From NCBI GenBank assembly GCA_015680685.1, contig MNCI01026530.1, forward strand, positions 71,075-135,074: a DNA stretch of 64,000 bases, given 5' to 3'. Source of the DNA: Gnetum montanum (lineage: Eukaryota; Streptophyta; Gnetopsida; Gnetales; Gnetaceae). Shown here piece after piece: positions 34,101 to 44,187 of the stretch. The translations under genes were made by a program, and so were the position numbers. The notes under the pieces were generated by a model. It was given only the letters and a program-made list of their open reading frames with translations, ran no database searches and had not been told where the DNA came from. The stretch's first letter is position 1. The number at the start of each line of letters is the position of its first letter.

Positions 34101-36582
34101 ATGGAGAAGCGTTTGGAGGTTCAACCGCTTGTGGTTGTGAGAGCTTGTTTGGAATTGTGGTTCTAAAGAAAGGTCTTCTCTTTGTACGGTTGTTAGAACT
34201 AGTAATGGGTTGAAGGTTTATTGCTCTTGTAGCATTATGTTACTGTGGTTAAGTGGGGAGTTCCCCTTGCATCGCTAGAGCAGGTAGTAGTGGAGCTATA
34301 GGTGTAAGAGTGGTGGATGGATTCGAAGGATGGTATGCATGTGGCATGTCTCTCCCAGGAGAAGGATTCTTATAATACTCCTGAGCTTGGTAGTGATGTT
34401 GTGGGGTCACGTGATCAACGGAGTCACTTGGAGAGATTGGCTGCTGCACGTAGTAGCCGTATAGATCCGGTTGCCGATAAGGGTATTGTTGCCTAGGTGG
34501 TGGCATCCCCCATGACTGTGGGTATTGCCACTACTGGTTTTCTTCAATAGGTTGTGGTGGAGTTCCACTTGGATAATATGTTAACAGTTGGTGGAACTGC
34601 CTTGGGCTACCTTGGGGATAAGGTAACCGACGGGGTGCTTGTTGTTTGTTAAGTCTTGGGTTGAGTGCATACACCCCAGACTCTTGTAGATGTGAGATTA
34701 TTGGGCAACATCCCTTAGGATGGTCATATTGGCATATCTCACATCCACCATCATCATCCGTATTGGAATCCACAACCTCTTCAGTGATAGTCATTTTACC
34801 CTTACCTTTGTTATGTGCATGGTCCAAATCCCTCTTCTTTTTCTTATCATGGTCACTACTTCGCTCCTTAGACTCCTCTACGATTTTTAAAAAAATTTCA
34901 AATCTACTATCTAAGGAGTCTCACATTTGATCTACCTTAGCTAACACTTTTGTTGTTAATTTCTAAAGTGACAAGGTTTTCCTACTCACCAACTCTTCAA
35001 GTGGTGACTCATCCTCCTCCTCACAGAATCTTACTTCCCTCTTTCGGAGGGAAGGATCGTGGTTATACTCTTCTGCATTTTCTCTCTTGCATAGCTCTCC
35101 TTCTTCCTTAGCTACTTGCTCCAACAATCTATGAACCTCATGGGACCTAAGTTCAGATAATCTCTCTTGGGCATATGTCCCAAGGGTTCTCCTGGTTTCA
35201 TGTCTTAGCCCATCTATGAGACGGTGTAGTTGATCTTGTTGTGCATAACCATGGCCTGGGCAACGATGTAGCAATGCATACTATCGGCCCATGGTAGCAT
35301 TCAAGGGTTCGTGATTACCCTACTTCCATCCTTGGATCTACTTTCACAAGTTGGACACTCGAGAGTACATTTGATATTTATCATTAAATAATTCTAGCAT
35401 CGTACTCCACCTTCGAATGGATTCTAGTTCTAAGGACCGATACCAGCTTTTCACTTCTTTTATGAGTCTCCTTGGGAACAACTTTAATTTTTTCCACTCA
35501 TTTTCAATGTTTTGCAAGGTGCATGCATCGTGGAATGCCTGTAAGTGGTTCTGCAGATCAACATTGTATCCCCCTTCAAATCGTGGGATATTATTCATGT
35601 TTAGTCTCTTGATCTGGCTATCTTTTTGGTAACTTGTAGGTATTCTAACCACCTTTGTAATGTCTAACATGCTTTGGGTTGCAAGTAGGGGTTCATCATG
35701 GTCATCTCTCTCATGGCATCTATGATGTCTACATGGTTCCCTACTTTCCCTTCTTCCATGTCGTGATTCCCTAGAATTCCCTTGTCCTTGCTTTCGACTC
35801 TCTCGTCAAGGTCTCTCATTTTTCTTACCCTTTTCCTCATGGTTAGGTTCTTTATGACTACGTCCTAATGTTGAAGGAGAGGGTAAATGGTGTGATGAAG
35901 GTGAAGAGGAAGGAGAACCATCACCATGACAACGTTTTCTACCTTCCCTTTGGTGATCTCAACCCCAATCGTGATGACGATCAGAATGCTTACCCTTATC
36001 TTGTGTTTGTGTTCCCTCATTGAACACTTGATGTTTGTGGGAATCAAAACCAAGGTTGTGAATCGTGGAGCGAAGGTTCTGATACCCTACTTCCTCACTA
36101 TCGTTAGGAGGAGGAACATCATTTTGTGAAGAACCTATTGAGATAGGTTCACCACTCTTAATTTCTCTTATGACGGGCAAAGCATTATGGGGTCCCTTGC
36201 CCTTCAACAATGTGTGGTAACTCTCCTACTACGAGTCCAATTGATGTTGTGCTTCTGTGGGATGGTAGTCCCTTACATTGTAATCGAACACAATGTACTC
36301 AGCATATAATTGTGACATGCTAATTCGTGCAAGGGCACGAAGGAGCATGTTGGGGGCTACTTTGTCTAGAGGCAACACTATGTTGCCCTCCAAGTCTCTC
36401 CAACGCAGTTGTTCATCTTGATGGAAGAAAAAGATAAAGTTAGGTATATATTCATCATAATGAATATATACCACACTAAATTGTTGAGGAACTGGTGGTT
36501 CTTGGTTATGTATGTTGTTCCATCGACTGTCTCTAGTGTTGGTCCTAGGCAGTGAAGTGCTTTTGTGTGGAGAAGAAGACAT
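34101..36582 (-). pseudogene. gag of element D
   Basis: Starts at ATG 36582 (MSSSPHKSTSLPRTN) with the PQQFSVVYIHYDEYIPNF segment shared with G. The capsid domain lies at about 35670-35000: WKKLKLFPRRLIKEVKSWYRSLELESI, MLELFNDKYQMYSRVSNL, then RCPGHGYAQQDQLHRLIDGLRHETRRTLGTYAQERLSEL. The knuckle CEICQYDHPKGCC (34743-34705) is spaced CX2CX3H. A Tyr/Gln/Pro-rich C-terminal region lies at 34506-34249. Stops separate the blocks. It is the best preserved gag of the pol-type elements here. Confidence 0.8.
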
Positions 36583-36710
36583 TTTTATCTTACTCGGTGT
36601 GTTGTTTACCGTTATGTTATATTTTCATTTGATCAACCCTAAGGGTTCGTTTTAGCTCCCAACGATGTAAATGATTTCCTATGTTCTACGTAGCGCACAA
36701 ACAACTAAGT

Positions 36711-36728
36711 CCCCAACAACGGCACCAA
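36711..36728 (-). promoter_or_regulatory. Primer binding site of element D
   Basis: Minus strand TTGGTGCCGTTGTTGGGG immediately after the 5' LTR. It differs from the remembered tRNA-Asp-type site TGGCGCCGTTGCCGGGG at three positions, all C to T. It is the best match in the window and supports an Athila/Tat placement. Confidence 0.72.
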
Positions 36729-37530
36729 TGATGAGTGGCGCGGTACCCATACACTCAACCATATGAATACGAGCGTTACACGCATGATCCAGTCGAACTC
36801 CAAGGACTAAGTGCTTACGTGCCTTATGGAACACTCAAGGTTGGTCAATTGTTGTTTTCCCAGACTTGTATTTTCAAGATTGTATGGTTAAGTAAGTCTG
36901 AGGTATATGATTTGTATGTCTTTTCTCTTTTAACGCCTATGCTAAGAGGTGAAGGGTGAAGAGACTAAATAACTAACTTTCACTAACTAAGTTCTAATTT
37001 TCCTAGCATCAATATCCATTCCCACTTACCATACACACCCTGAACCAGTGCAACGTTATTGGGATTACCAAACGCTATTCTTTACTGGGTTACCAAGCGT
37101 AGCACATGTGCTTAAAGCGGTCATACTGAATGCACTTAACTAGGAGTTGAGGGTTAAGAGAGATTAATTAACTAAGAAAGCATTTAAACATTTAACATTA
37201 ATTAATTCCTATTTAGCTTAGTCCATGCACTGCAAGGTTTATCAGAAAGTTTGTCTTTATTTCCGTACACAAATGTGTGCTAAAGTACAATTTGCTCGAA
37301 TAAAGATTCGTTCACTTTGAGACTCCTACTGTGAGCACATGGAAATTATTCTATCTCTGGAATGGTAAAACTTCCAGAGTTTCACTAAGGACCTAGATCT
37401 AGATGGAGAAACAAGGGATAGCCACCTCTTATTTATAGACAAGACGATAAGCTACGATATCGTGTACGCGACGAGCTACGATATCGTGTACGTGATATCG
37501 CAGGAACCAACACGATATAGCGTCCCATCA
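36729..37530 (-). repeat. 5' LTR of element D
   Basis: TGATGAGTGGCGCGG to GCGTCCCATCA, 802 bases. A duplicated block GAGCTACGATATCGTGTACG lies near 37450-37490, with a further TGATATCGC after it. It is followed by CCTCC, the presumed target site within E'. Confidence 0.9.
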
Positions 37531-38264
37531 CCTCCCTTTTGCAAAATACCAAGTGATCATATACCTTGCTATCATGATGCTCTGTTGGTTGTCTATCATT
37601 GGGATGAAATAATGCAATGTCACTAATCAGAGGTGTGGACTTGGTTTTGATCATGAAGCGAAGGGCTAATGGTACTTTAATCATGCACAATACTTAGGAT
37701 TCATTGTGCCTAGGGTAGGTTACCTCACATCTCGATCTTTATAATCCCCTCTGTAATTCATCTCATCTCATAGTCCAAGTGCTTCTAACTTGTGTCTTAT
37801 GTTGCATAGAATTCATACCTCATAGCGGTGGTACTTAACATGTGTGTGTTTTGTTGCACATGTGCAAATTGCGTTTAACCCTTCTAGTGCCTATGGACAT
37901 TTTAAGGTGTGGTTACGCAAGGGCATGATAGGTTGGAACCTACTTTGGGGAGGACCCACTTGTGTAACTTTTGTACTTTGTACTTGTTGCACACCACCAC
38001 ATCATTTTATACCCTCCAAGTTTTCCATTGCCAAATCTATTCTTTCCTTTGTCATCATTTTAATTGAACATTCCTTAGAACCACTACATGTCCTTTTTCC
38101 TCATCCTTTTCAAAGAACTTCATTGTATGACTCCACGTCATTACACTTTTGGTTCCTTAATTTCCACTTACCCTTATCCTAGACCTTTTAAATCTACCTC
38201 AAATCCTCTAATTTTGGCCCTAAAATTTGAAAAATCAGAAATTCTACTAAGTACCCTATCTTGG

Positions 38265-38550
38265 TTGGGACATGATATTGGGTACTCGGTATTGGGTCTA
38301 ATGCAATATTGGGTATGCGCAATCGCATAAGCAATATGGTGTCTATAAAAACTATATGTATGGGACCCTCACGCATTATAGAAGACATTTTCAATAGTTG
38401 ACATGGGGGTGTTCAAATTTTTCTTCCATGATTTTTAGCTATATGCAAATCTAAATTCAACCTTCAATATTTTGCCCTTTGATGCTTCGATTCTTTTCTG
38501 ATTGAACCTAATTAAACCTAAAGTGTTTATCTTAGTCATGGGGGAAGGGT
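38265..38550 (+). promoter_or_regulatory. Internal promoter-like block and PPT-like motif of E'
   Basis: Repeats of the ATATTGGGTACTCGG type, then TATAAAAAC at 38344-38352, then AGTCATGGGGGAAGGG from 38534. Same order and spacing as 13431-13730. Here the PPT-like motif is closer to the true 3' PPT (AGTCATGGGGG) than in E, where one base differs. Confidence 0.55.
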
Positions 38551-38870
38551 ACTGTAGAACTTGCACATAATTTTTTCAAAATTTGCTATCACCTGAAGGA
38601 TACCATAGGGGTAAGTACTATTAAAAATTCATGCCAAGTTAATTTTCTTCCTTCATCCAAATCATCTAAATTATTATATGAGTCAGCTAAATAGATCAAG
38701 TCTGACATTAAAACTTTTAGGGTAACTTCCTTGAAAACTTTCTAACCCTAGAATCACACTAAGCAAAGAATTAAACATTTATTAAAGGTAAGAGTAAGGT
38801 ATGGGATAATTGAATTTCTTTAAATAACCTTATTAATAATCGATCTTTGTGTGATTATAGATGACCCCTA

Positions 38871-41600
38871 AAAGAGGACAGTAGGGAGGACCTTCTTAAG
38901 GTGCAACTAAATTCCCAAGAGGAGGTAGAGACCAAGAACCTTGAGTAGAACATGCAGAGCAGGAGGCCCACTCATGTAGCATTCATCAAGAAACCCCTGC
39001 AACAGTGTAATCTAGCCATGCAAAAGGTGGCAAAGTTAAAGCCTCGGAATCATGGCAACATCTTACGCTATCCCCTAAATGTCTCCAAGCCATTCCGGAG
39101 AAGACCACCTTTGCAGCTATGATAGTGGAGCTTAATTTTGGGCCTTTCACTGAGTTCACCCCTAAACCAGTGAAGACTCAGCTAAAGGCATCTCCACTAT
39201 GGCCCATCCTCTTAGAGAGTAGTGATCGATATTTGGGTGAAATGTATCAATTCTAGCATGCTAAGGAGGAAGGCATCGTTGCCAATGTAGGTGGTGTCTC
39301 CATTGATTTTCTGCAAAGGCCATTGCAAAGGTCCTAAATCTTCGAAACAAAGGACCAAAAGTTGCTCATTTGTCTACTCATTCAAACACAAACACAAGGA
39401 AATTATGGTTGAAACAGGCCTACAACAAGGAGAATAAAGTTTACAGAGAATTAACCCTAGAAGAGAGGATTTACTTTAAAATCAACACTTATCACCTTTT
39501 CCCCACCAAAGGTTTAAATAGATTATCTACTTATGTAGTGTGGGGCAATGCAATTTTGATGGGAAAATTTAATGTGAATATGCCCCATTTATATCTAATG
39601 AAGATATTAAGGTGATTTGAATAAAGAAAGATAGGGAAGCTTTCTTTGCCTTTCCCTCGTCTTATTAGGAAGCTATGCGGATGTGTTGGGATCTTAGGCT
39701 ACACATATGATGTTCCTAAGAAAGCCCAAAATGCTTCACATGCTGAACTGCTCAAATCGTTGGTGCCTAAGAAAGATGTTGGTGAGTAGTTAGAATAAGG
39801 GGAAGAGTAAACGGTTGGGCCCACTATGCCTCAAATGGTAAGACCCAACCAACAACAAGAAGCGAGGCCCAGCACACAGCCCATAAGCTAGTAAGTTCAG
39901 CAATCGCCACCACTGCAACAAGACTATCGGTCATCTATCAGTCATCTCCAAACAATTGCCAAGACAGTCAATTGGGAAAGCCATCATGTTGCAAAATTAT
40001 TCAAGATCATTGATGAAATTGTATAGCCCACTATTTTGGCTGACCCTACAAGTGGACATATTTCATTGATTTCAGGAGGAGAGTCCTAGTGGTCTCAGCA
40101 GATCTCTAGGAATGCTGCATCTTTTCAGGTCAGGTTGGAAACTGGTGAAGGAGCCATAGTGGTGATCATGCAGCACCAAGATGTGGCAGGTGCAATAGAG
40201 GTGGTCACAGACCACATCAAAGAATCGTTTAACATTTTTGTTGTGCCACTGGCAGATTTCACAGGAGCACATGATGCTCAAGCTTTGATTGGTCCCTCAA
40301 TGACTCTTGCAAGACATGAGGATGCTTTAGATCACTTGCTACAAACAGGACAAGTTATGATGTCCTTGTTTGACATTCCCTAAGATGTCACAGCAACACA
40401 ATTAGACCTCATTTCCACCAAAGGAAAATTGGTCATGGCTGAAGTTAGGGCTGAGCACACAAAAGGAGAGTTGCAAAGATTACAAGAGAAGCTCATCACC
40501 CTACAAGCTGAATGACAGAATCCTTCCCAATTTATCGTAGTTGACTAGTTAGACATTTTTAGAATCGAGCAACTAAATAAATTGTTGAAAGAAAATAAAA
40601 GGGTGGCAAGGGAAAAGGAACAGGTTGATTGGGATGCTTCACAGGTACAAGCTTAGACATATGCACATGTTAAAGCTTTTAAGGCCTTACAAGAGGAAAA
40701 TAAATTACTTGCTACTGAAAATCTTCGGTTGACCACAGTTGAGAAACAAAAGAATGTTCTCAAAGAATGTTTTCAACAAATGCGAGAATAACTAGTTTAG
40801 GTCAACCAAGATATGAATCGCTTGGCCAGAAAGAATAGAACCCTCTCCATGGAGAAGGTCCACGCCATCAGATAAAAAATGGTTATAAAAATAAGTGCAT
40901 GGCAAAATGAGGCCAAAAAGCATGATAAGTTAAAAGAACACTTCCATGACTAGGTGGGAAGGTACAAGGAAATTATCAAAAAAGAGATCCATATGGCCAA
41001 GGCCCACATTAATTCTTTTAGTGCTCAACACACTGATTGACGAGTTGTATTGGATACTTATTCCTTCGACCACTAAGTAGAATTGAAAAGTTGGGACTTG
41101 CAAATTCAGGAATTAATAGAGTACATGGAGTTGGCAAATCTATGGTATGCCAACTTGGCCATGTTAACAGCAGGGAGCTCGAGAACTGAGCTCAAGAAGT
41201 AGGCAGTTGCTACCTATGCTAAATATGAGACAAATTTTGTGGAACATAAGAAGACATTATAAAAATTAGAAGTAGCAAACTCTGAATTAGAGGTGGTAAA
41301 GGCTAGTTACCAGGGTCAGAAAGATGTAGCAGTAGATTTGGTTCAACAGCTTATAGATTATCAAGAACTCAAGGACACAACTGCCGTGTCAAGGTCAATC
41401 AAATGTTCCTGCAATTGTCGTGTCCGTGGGAAGTGCCAGCTCCACCAAACATTGGAACATCAGCAGAGATGACACATGATCCTTAGACAGAAGAGGAAAA
41501 ACTTCAGGTGCTTCTTCAAAGGTATCTATTTCAAAAGCCTAGAGCACAAGAGAAAGGAAAGGCATCCATGGAGGAGCCGCCACCACTAGGAACCACATGA
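38871..41600 (+). pseudogene. ORF2 of E'
   Basis: Frame of 2730 bases (910 codons) from ATG (MTPKRGQ) to TGA after PLGTT, with in-frame stops and at least two frameshifts (near 39317 and after about 41380). Domains as in E: an N-terminal plant-transposon-like domain (39370-39700, with ELTLEERIYFKINTYHLFPTKG, NMPHLYLMKILR and FPRLIRKLC), a middle block (40135-40383) and a C-terminal coiled-coil region rich in Glu/Lys/Gln (40400-41350). Most stops stand where the other copies keep Gln or Arg. It is the best template for reconstructing domain boundaries by alignment. Function unknown. Confidence 0.7.
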
Positions 41601-41768
41601 GTTTCACAAATTTTGTATTTTGTGTTGGTGTTCTAATTTTGTTTTGTCTAGTCCCACACTGCAGCATGAAATAGTCCATGGTCATTCAATAATCCCATGC
41701 CTATCCACTGTCTATAATCAAATGAACTTGTTCCTCATTTTGTTTGACTCAAGGACGAGTTTTTATTT

Positions 41769-41781
41769 AGTCATGGGGGTA
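41769..41781 (+). promoter_or_regulatory. 3' polypurine tract of E'
   Basis: AGTCATGGGGGTA, identical to that of E, abutting the LTR start at 41782. Confidence 0.75.
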
Positions 41782-42605
41782 TGATGAATCATGGTTTGCT
41801 AGGCCTCAATATCAGGTACACGATATCAGGTATGCGATATCGCAACTTGAATACGATATCGTGATTCTTGTGTTAGTCTATAAATATAGCACTTAGGCAC
41901 ACAACAAGGAGGAGACTAGTTAGTTTTTAGTTTTTAGTTTCTTACAATCAGTTTTAGTGTTCTTTTCAAGTGCATGCTCGCAGTGTGATGCTTATAATTG
42001 TACAAAACCTTTGTTTGAGTATGACGTACTTGGACACGCACACAATCGGTAATAAAGATCGAGATTACTCCATCATTGTAGCATTCACTTAGCTTTTAAC
42101 TTGTTTTAATTGTTGATTATTTATTGTTGTTTTCTTAGTTAACATTTCTTTCATCCTCATTTACTATTATTGTTGTTAACGCGGAATGAGTATGCCTTAA
42201 TCATGAACATTTAAGTATAACTACGTGGTAACCTAGTAGCATATTGAGTAGTGCTTGAGTGATGTGCGCTTGGTAATCCCAGAAGTAGTACACAAAGTTC
42301 AAGATGCATGCGGATGATTAAGGACGGATGCTTATCGCGCTTAGGCTAGCTTAGATCTTATTTCCTATAGCCCATTAGCTTAATTAAGTTACCACTTATT
42401 GTCCTTAAGAGTAGCATAGTAGTAGGGACCACATCATACACCTCACTCTCGACTAAACCATACGTGACAAAGCAATTACTAGTCCAAGTGGGAAGACAAC
42501 GAACTACAATCAACATATAACTAGTCCATTCGCGAAGTTTGACCAGATCGCATGTACATGCTTGTATTCGTATGGTTGAGTGTAGGGGTACCTCACTGCT
42601 CATCA
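41782..42605 (+). repeat. 3' LTR of E'
   Basis: TGATGAATCATGG to CTGCTCATCA, 824 bases. The palindrome array has three GATATC plus one AATATC, like the 5' LTR of E. The five-copy array of the E 3' LTR therefore probably expanded after the duplication. Confidence 0.9.
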
Positions 42606-43207
42606 TGAATAAAATAAAATAAAATAATTAAATTGCTAATTTAATCTAATCAACTACACCTAACTAATCTTAACATAAGCATTTGTTTCCACTTGTCGTA
42701 CACATCTTGAACACATTTAACGCTATTGGATTACCAAATGTTAAGCATTACTAGGATTACCAAGTGCCAAGCGTATGCTTGAAGTGGTCGTACTTATGTG
42801 CTTAATTAATCAATATTTAATCTAGTTTAATTTATTATTTAATTACTTAAAGCAATAAAAGAAATTACGCAAAACATTGAATGCATAAATAAATAATTAA
42901 TCTATTTCCAAGTGCTGTAAGGTTTATCAAAAATCTCATCTTTATTACCACACACACTATCATGCTCAAGTACAATAGTGCTTGAATAAAGATTCGTTCA
43001 CTGTTGGATTCCTACTGCGAGCACTTAGAAAAATATTCTAATTTTCAAATGATAAAACTGTAAGAGCTTTGCTACAACTATGACAAGATATGTCATAAAC
43101 ACGGTGGGTGAGCGCATATTTATAAGCAAAAACAAACACTATGTTGACAAGGCCATGTTAATGCATCAAATCATGTGCACTTGACGCAACCAATTTACAA
43201 TTCATCA
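42606..43207 (-). repeat. H', second copy of solo LTR H
   Basis: Right-hand 70% of solo LTR H, without the G insertion: the target reads GGATTACCAAGTGCC straight through near 42755-42770. It ends AATTCATCA and is followed by ATAAT. A short stretch near 43165-43190 is missing relative to 28422-28455. Confidence 0.85.
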
Positions 43208-44187
43208 ATAATATTATAGATTTTCAAATTTTAGTTCTTATCTTCCACTATAAATATTTCCTTTTTTCTTTTTGGTTATGGCTTCATTGTATTTTCTTTT
43301 AACTTTCTTATTGCTACATTAGTTCATTTCATTTTCAGTTTCTTACCATGACCAATCATTTGTTCCAAGTTCGATACCCAACATAATGCTCTCCAACTTA
43401 AAACTAGGAAAAAGGATGTTACAAGGAAGAAATTTGCATAATAAGAAAATGCCCGTGTATGTTTTTTAAAAACCTTCCGCTGAGGAAGAAGCATGAACAT
43501 TAACAATTGAAACGTGAGAACTTAATTATAATGTAAAAGCATCCACTCTTTTTTGTGAGTAAGCCTTCAAATTATAGTCCCCCCACGACACGTAATGTTT
43601 ACACTTTCAAAAACGTGCAAGCTTACCCGTTGGGATAACGCGGAGAGAGCACTTGGAGGAGCGCTGTCTCTACACCGTTACGTCATTTGAGTTTTTTAGG
43701 AAGCAAACTTGATTTTCGTCACAGCTGCAGCCTACACAATTCGGAAGTTTGGCTTTGACGATTTTTTGTACCTTAACGGGGAGAACGTGTGGCGTGAAGC
43801 TCAGCAGCGCCTATATATTAGTTACACATGAAAAAATTTAAGGGTGGAAAGAGGACGGAAGCTTCTCCGCACTCTCAAGGACTTCTTGAGCCGCCGGCCG
43901 TGTGGGGTCGGAATCAGAGTCTTGCAATAGACGTTTACAAAGTCGCATGAACCTTATTACTGCGATTGAGGAGTTGGAACCAATCTTTGTCGCCAAAATT
44001 TTTCACGCTGCAGCTCTTCTGCGTGTTGACTGGGTTCGCAGCTGCCATGGCTTCATCTTCAACCTGTCTGTGTTAACTATCATGTATTTTCATTTGCATC
44101 CTTCCCGTTTGTTTGTTGTGTAATTCGTTGCATATCTCTGCAAGTATTGTTTCATGTTTGTTTAGTTTCATTCTTTCAAGCGTTTCA
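43208..44187 (+). promoter_or_regulatory. Upstream region and 5' leader of receptor gene copy 2
   Basis: Nearly identical to 28472-29462. TATA-like CTATATATTA at 43811-43820. The upstream frame of copy 1 is retained (43902-44123). Solo LTR H' ends about 600 bases upstream of the TATA box and was already present before the duplication. Confidence 0.55.

Larger units (their letters stand above)
30536..37530 (-). mobile_element. Element D, gypsy-type LTR retrotransposon lacking RT to integrase
   Basis: Minus-strand element: 5' LTR 36729-37530, primer site 36711-36728, gag from 36582, protease near 34089-33600, then a jump to the integrase tail near 33265, 3' spacer, PPT 31270-31258, 3' LTR 30536-31257. 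The 3' LTR lacks its outer 36 bases and is fused to exon 3 of receptor gene copy 1. The right flank is CCTCC followed by E' internal sequence, so D originally sat inside E'. The matching left duplication was lost with the deletion. Reverse transcriptase, RNase H and most of integrase are missing, so the element was non-autonomous before or after decay. Confidence 0.87.
37531..42605 (+). mobile_element. E', second copy of the right part of element E
   Basis: Matches E from about 12707 to 17899 at high identity: spacer, internal promoter-like block, PPT-like motif, ORF2, PPT and 3' LTR. It is not a separate insertion. It ends at the same TGAAT and continues into the same solo LTR sequence (H'), so it was copied as part of a segmental duplication. 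Its left end is the insertion site of element D; everything further left was lost in the deletion that also truncated receptor copy 1. Confidence 0.88.

Noticed and set aside
30487-37530. Element D inserted directly into exon 3 of receptor copy 1.
   Set aside because: The LTR at the junction lacks its first 36 bases, there is no matching target duplication, and the right flank of D is E' internal sequence and not the rest of exon 3. A deletion after insertion into E' fits better.
37531-42605. E' as an independent insertion of the same family as E.
   Set aside because: E' is followed by the same TGAAT and the same solo LTR sequence at the same position as E, which requires a copied locus.
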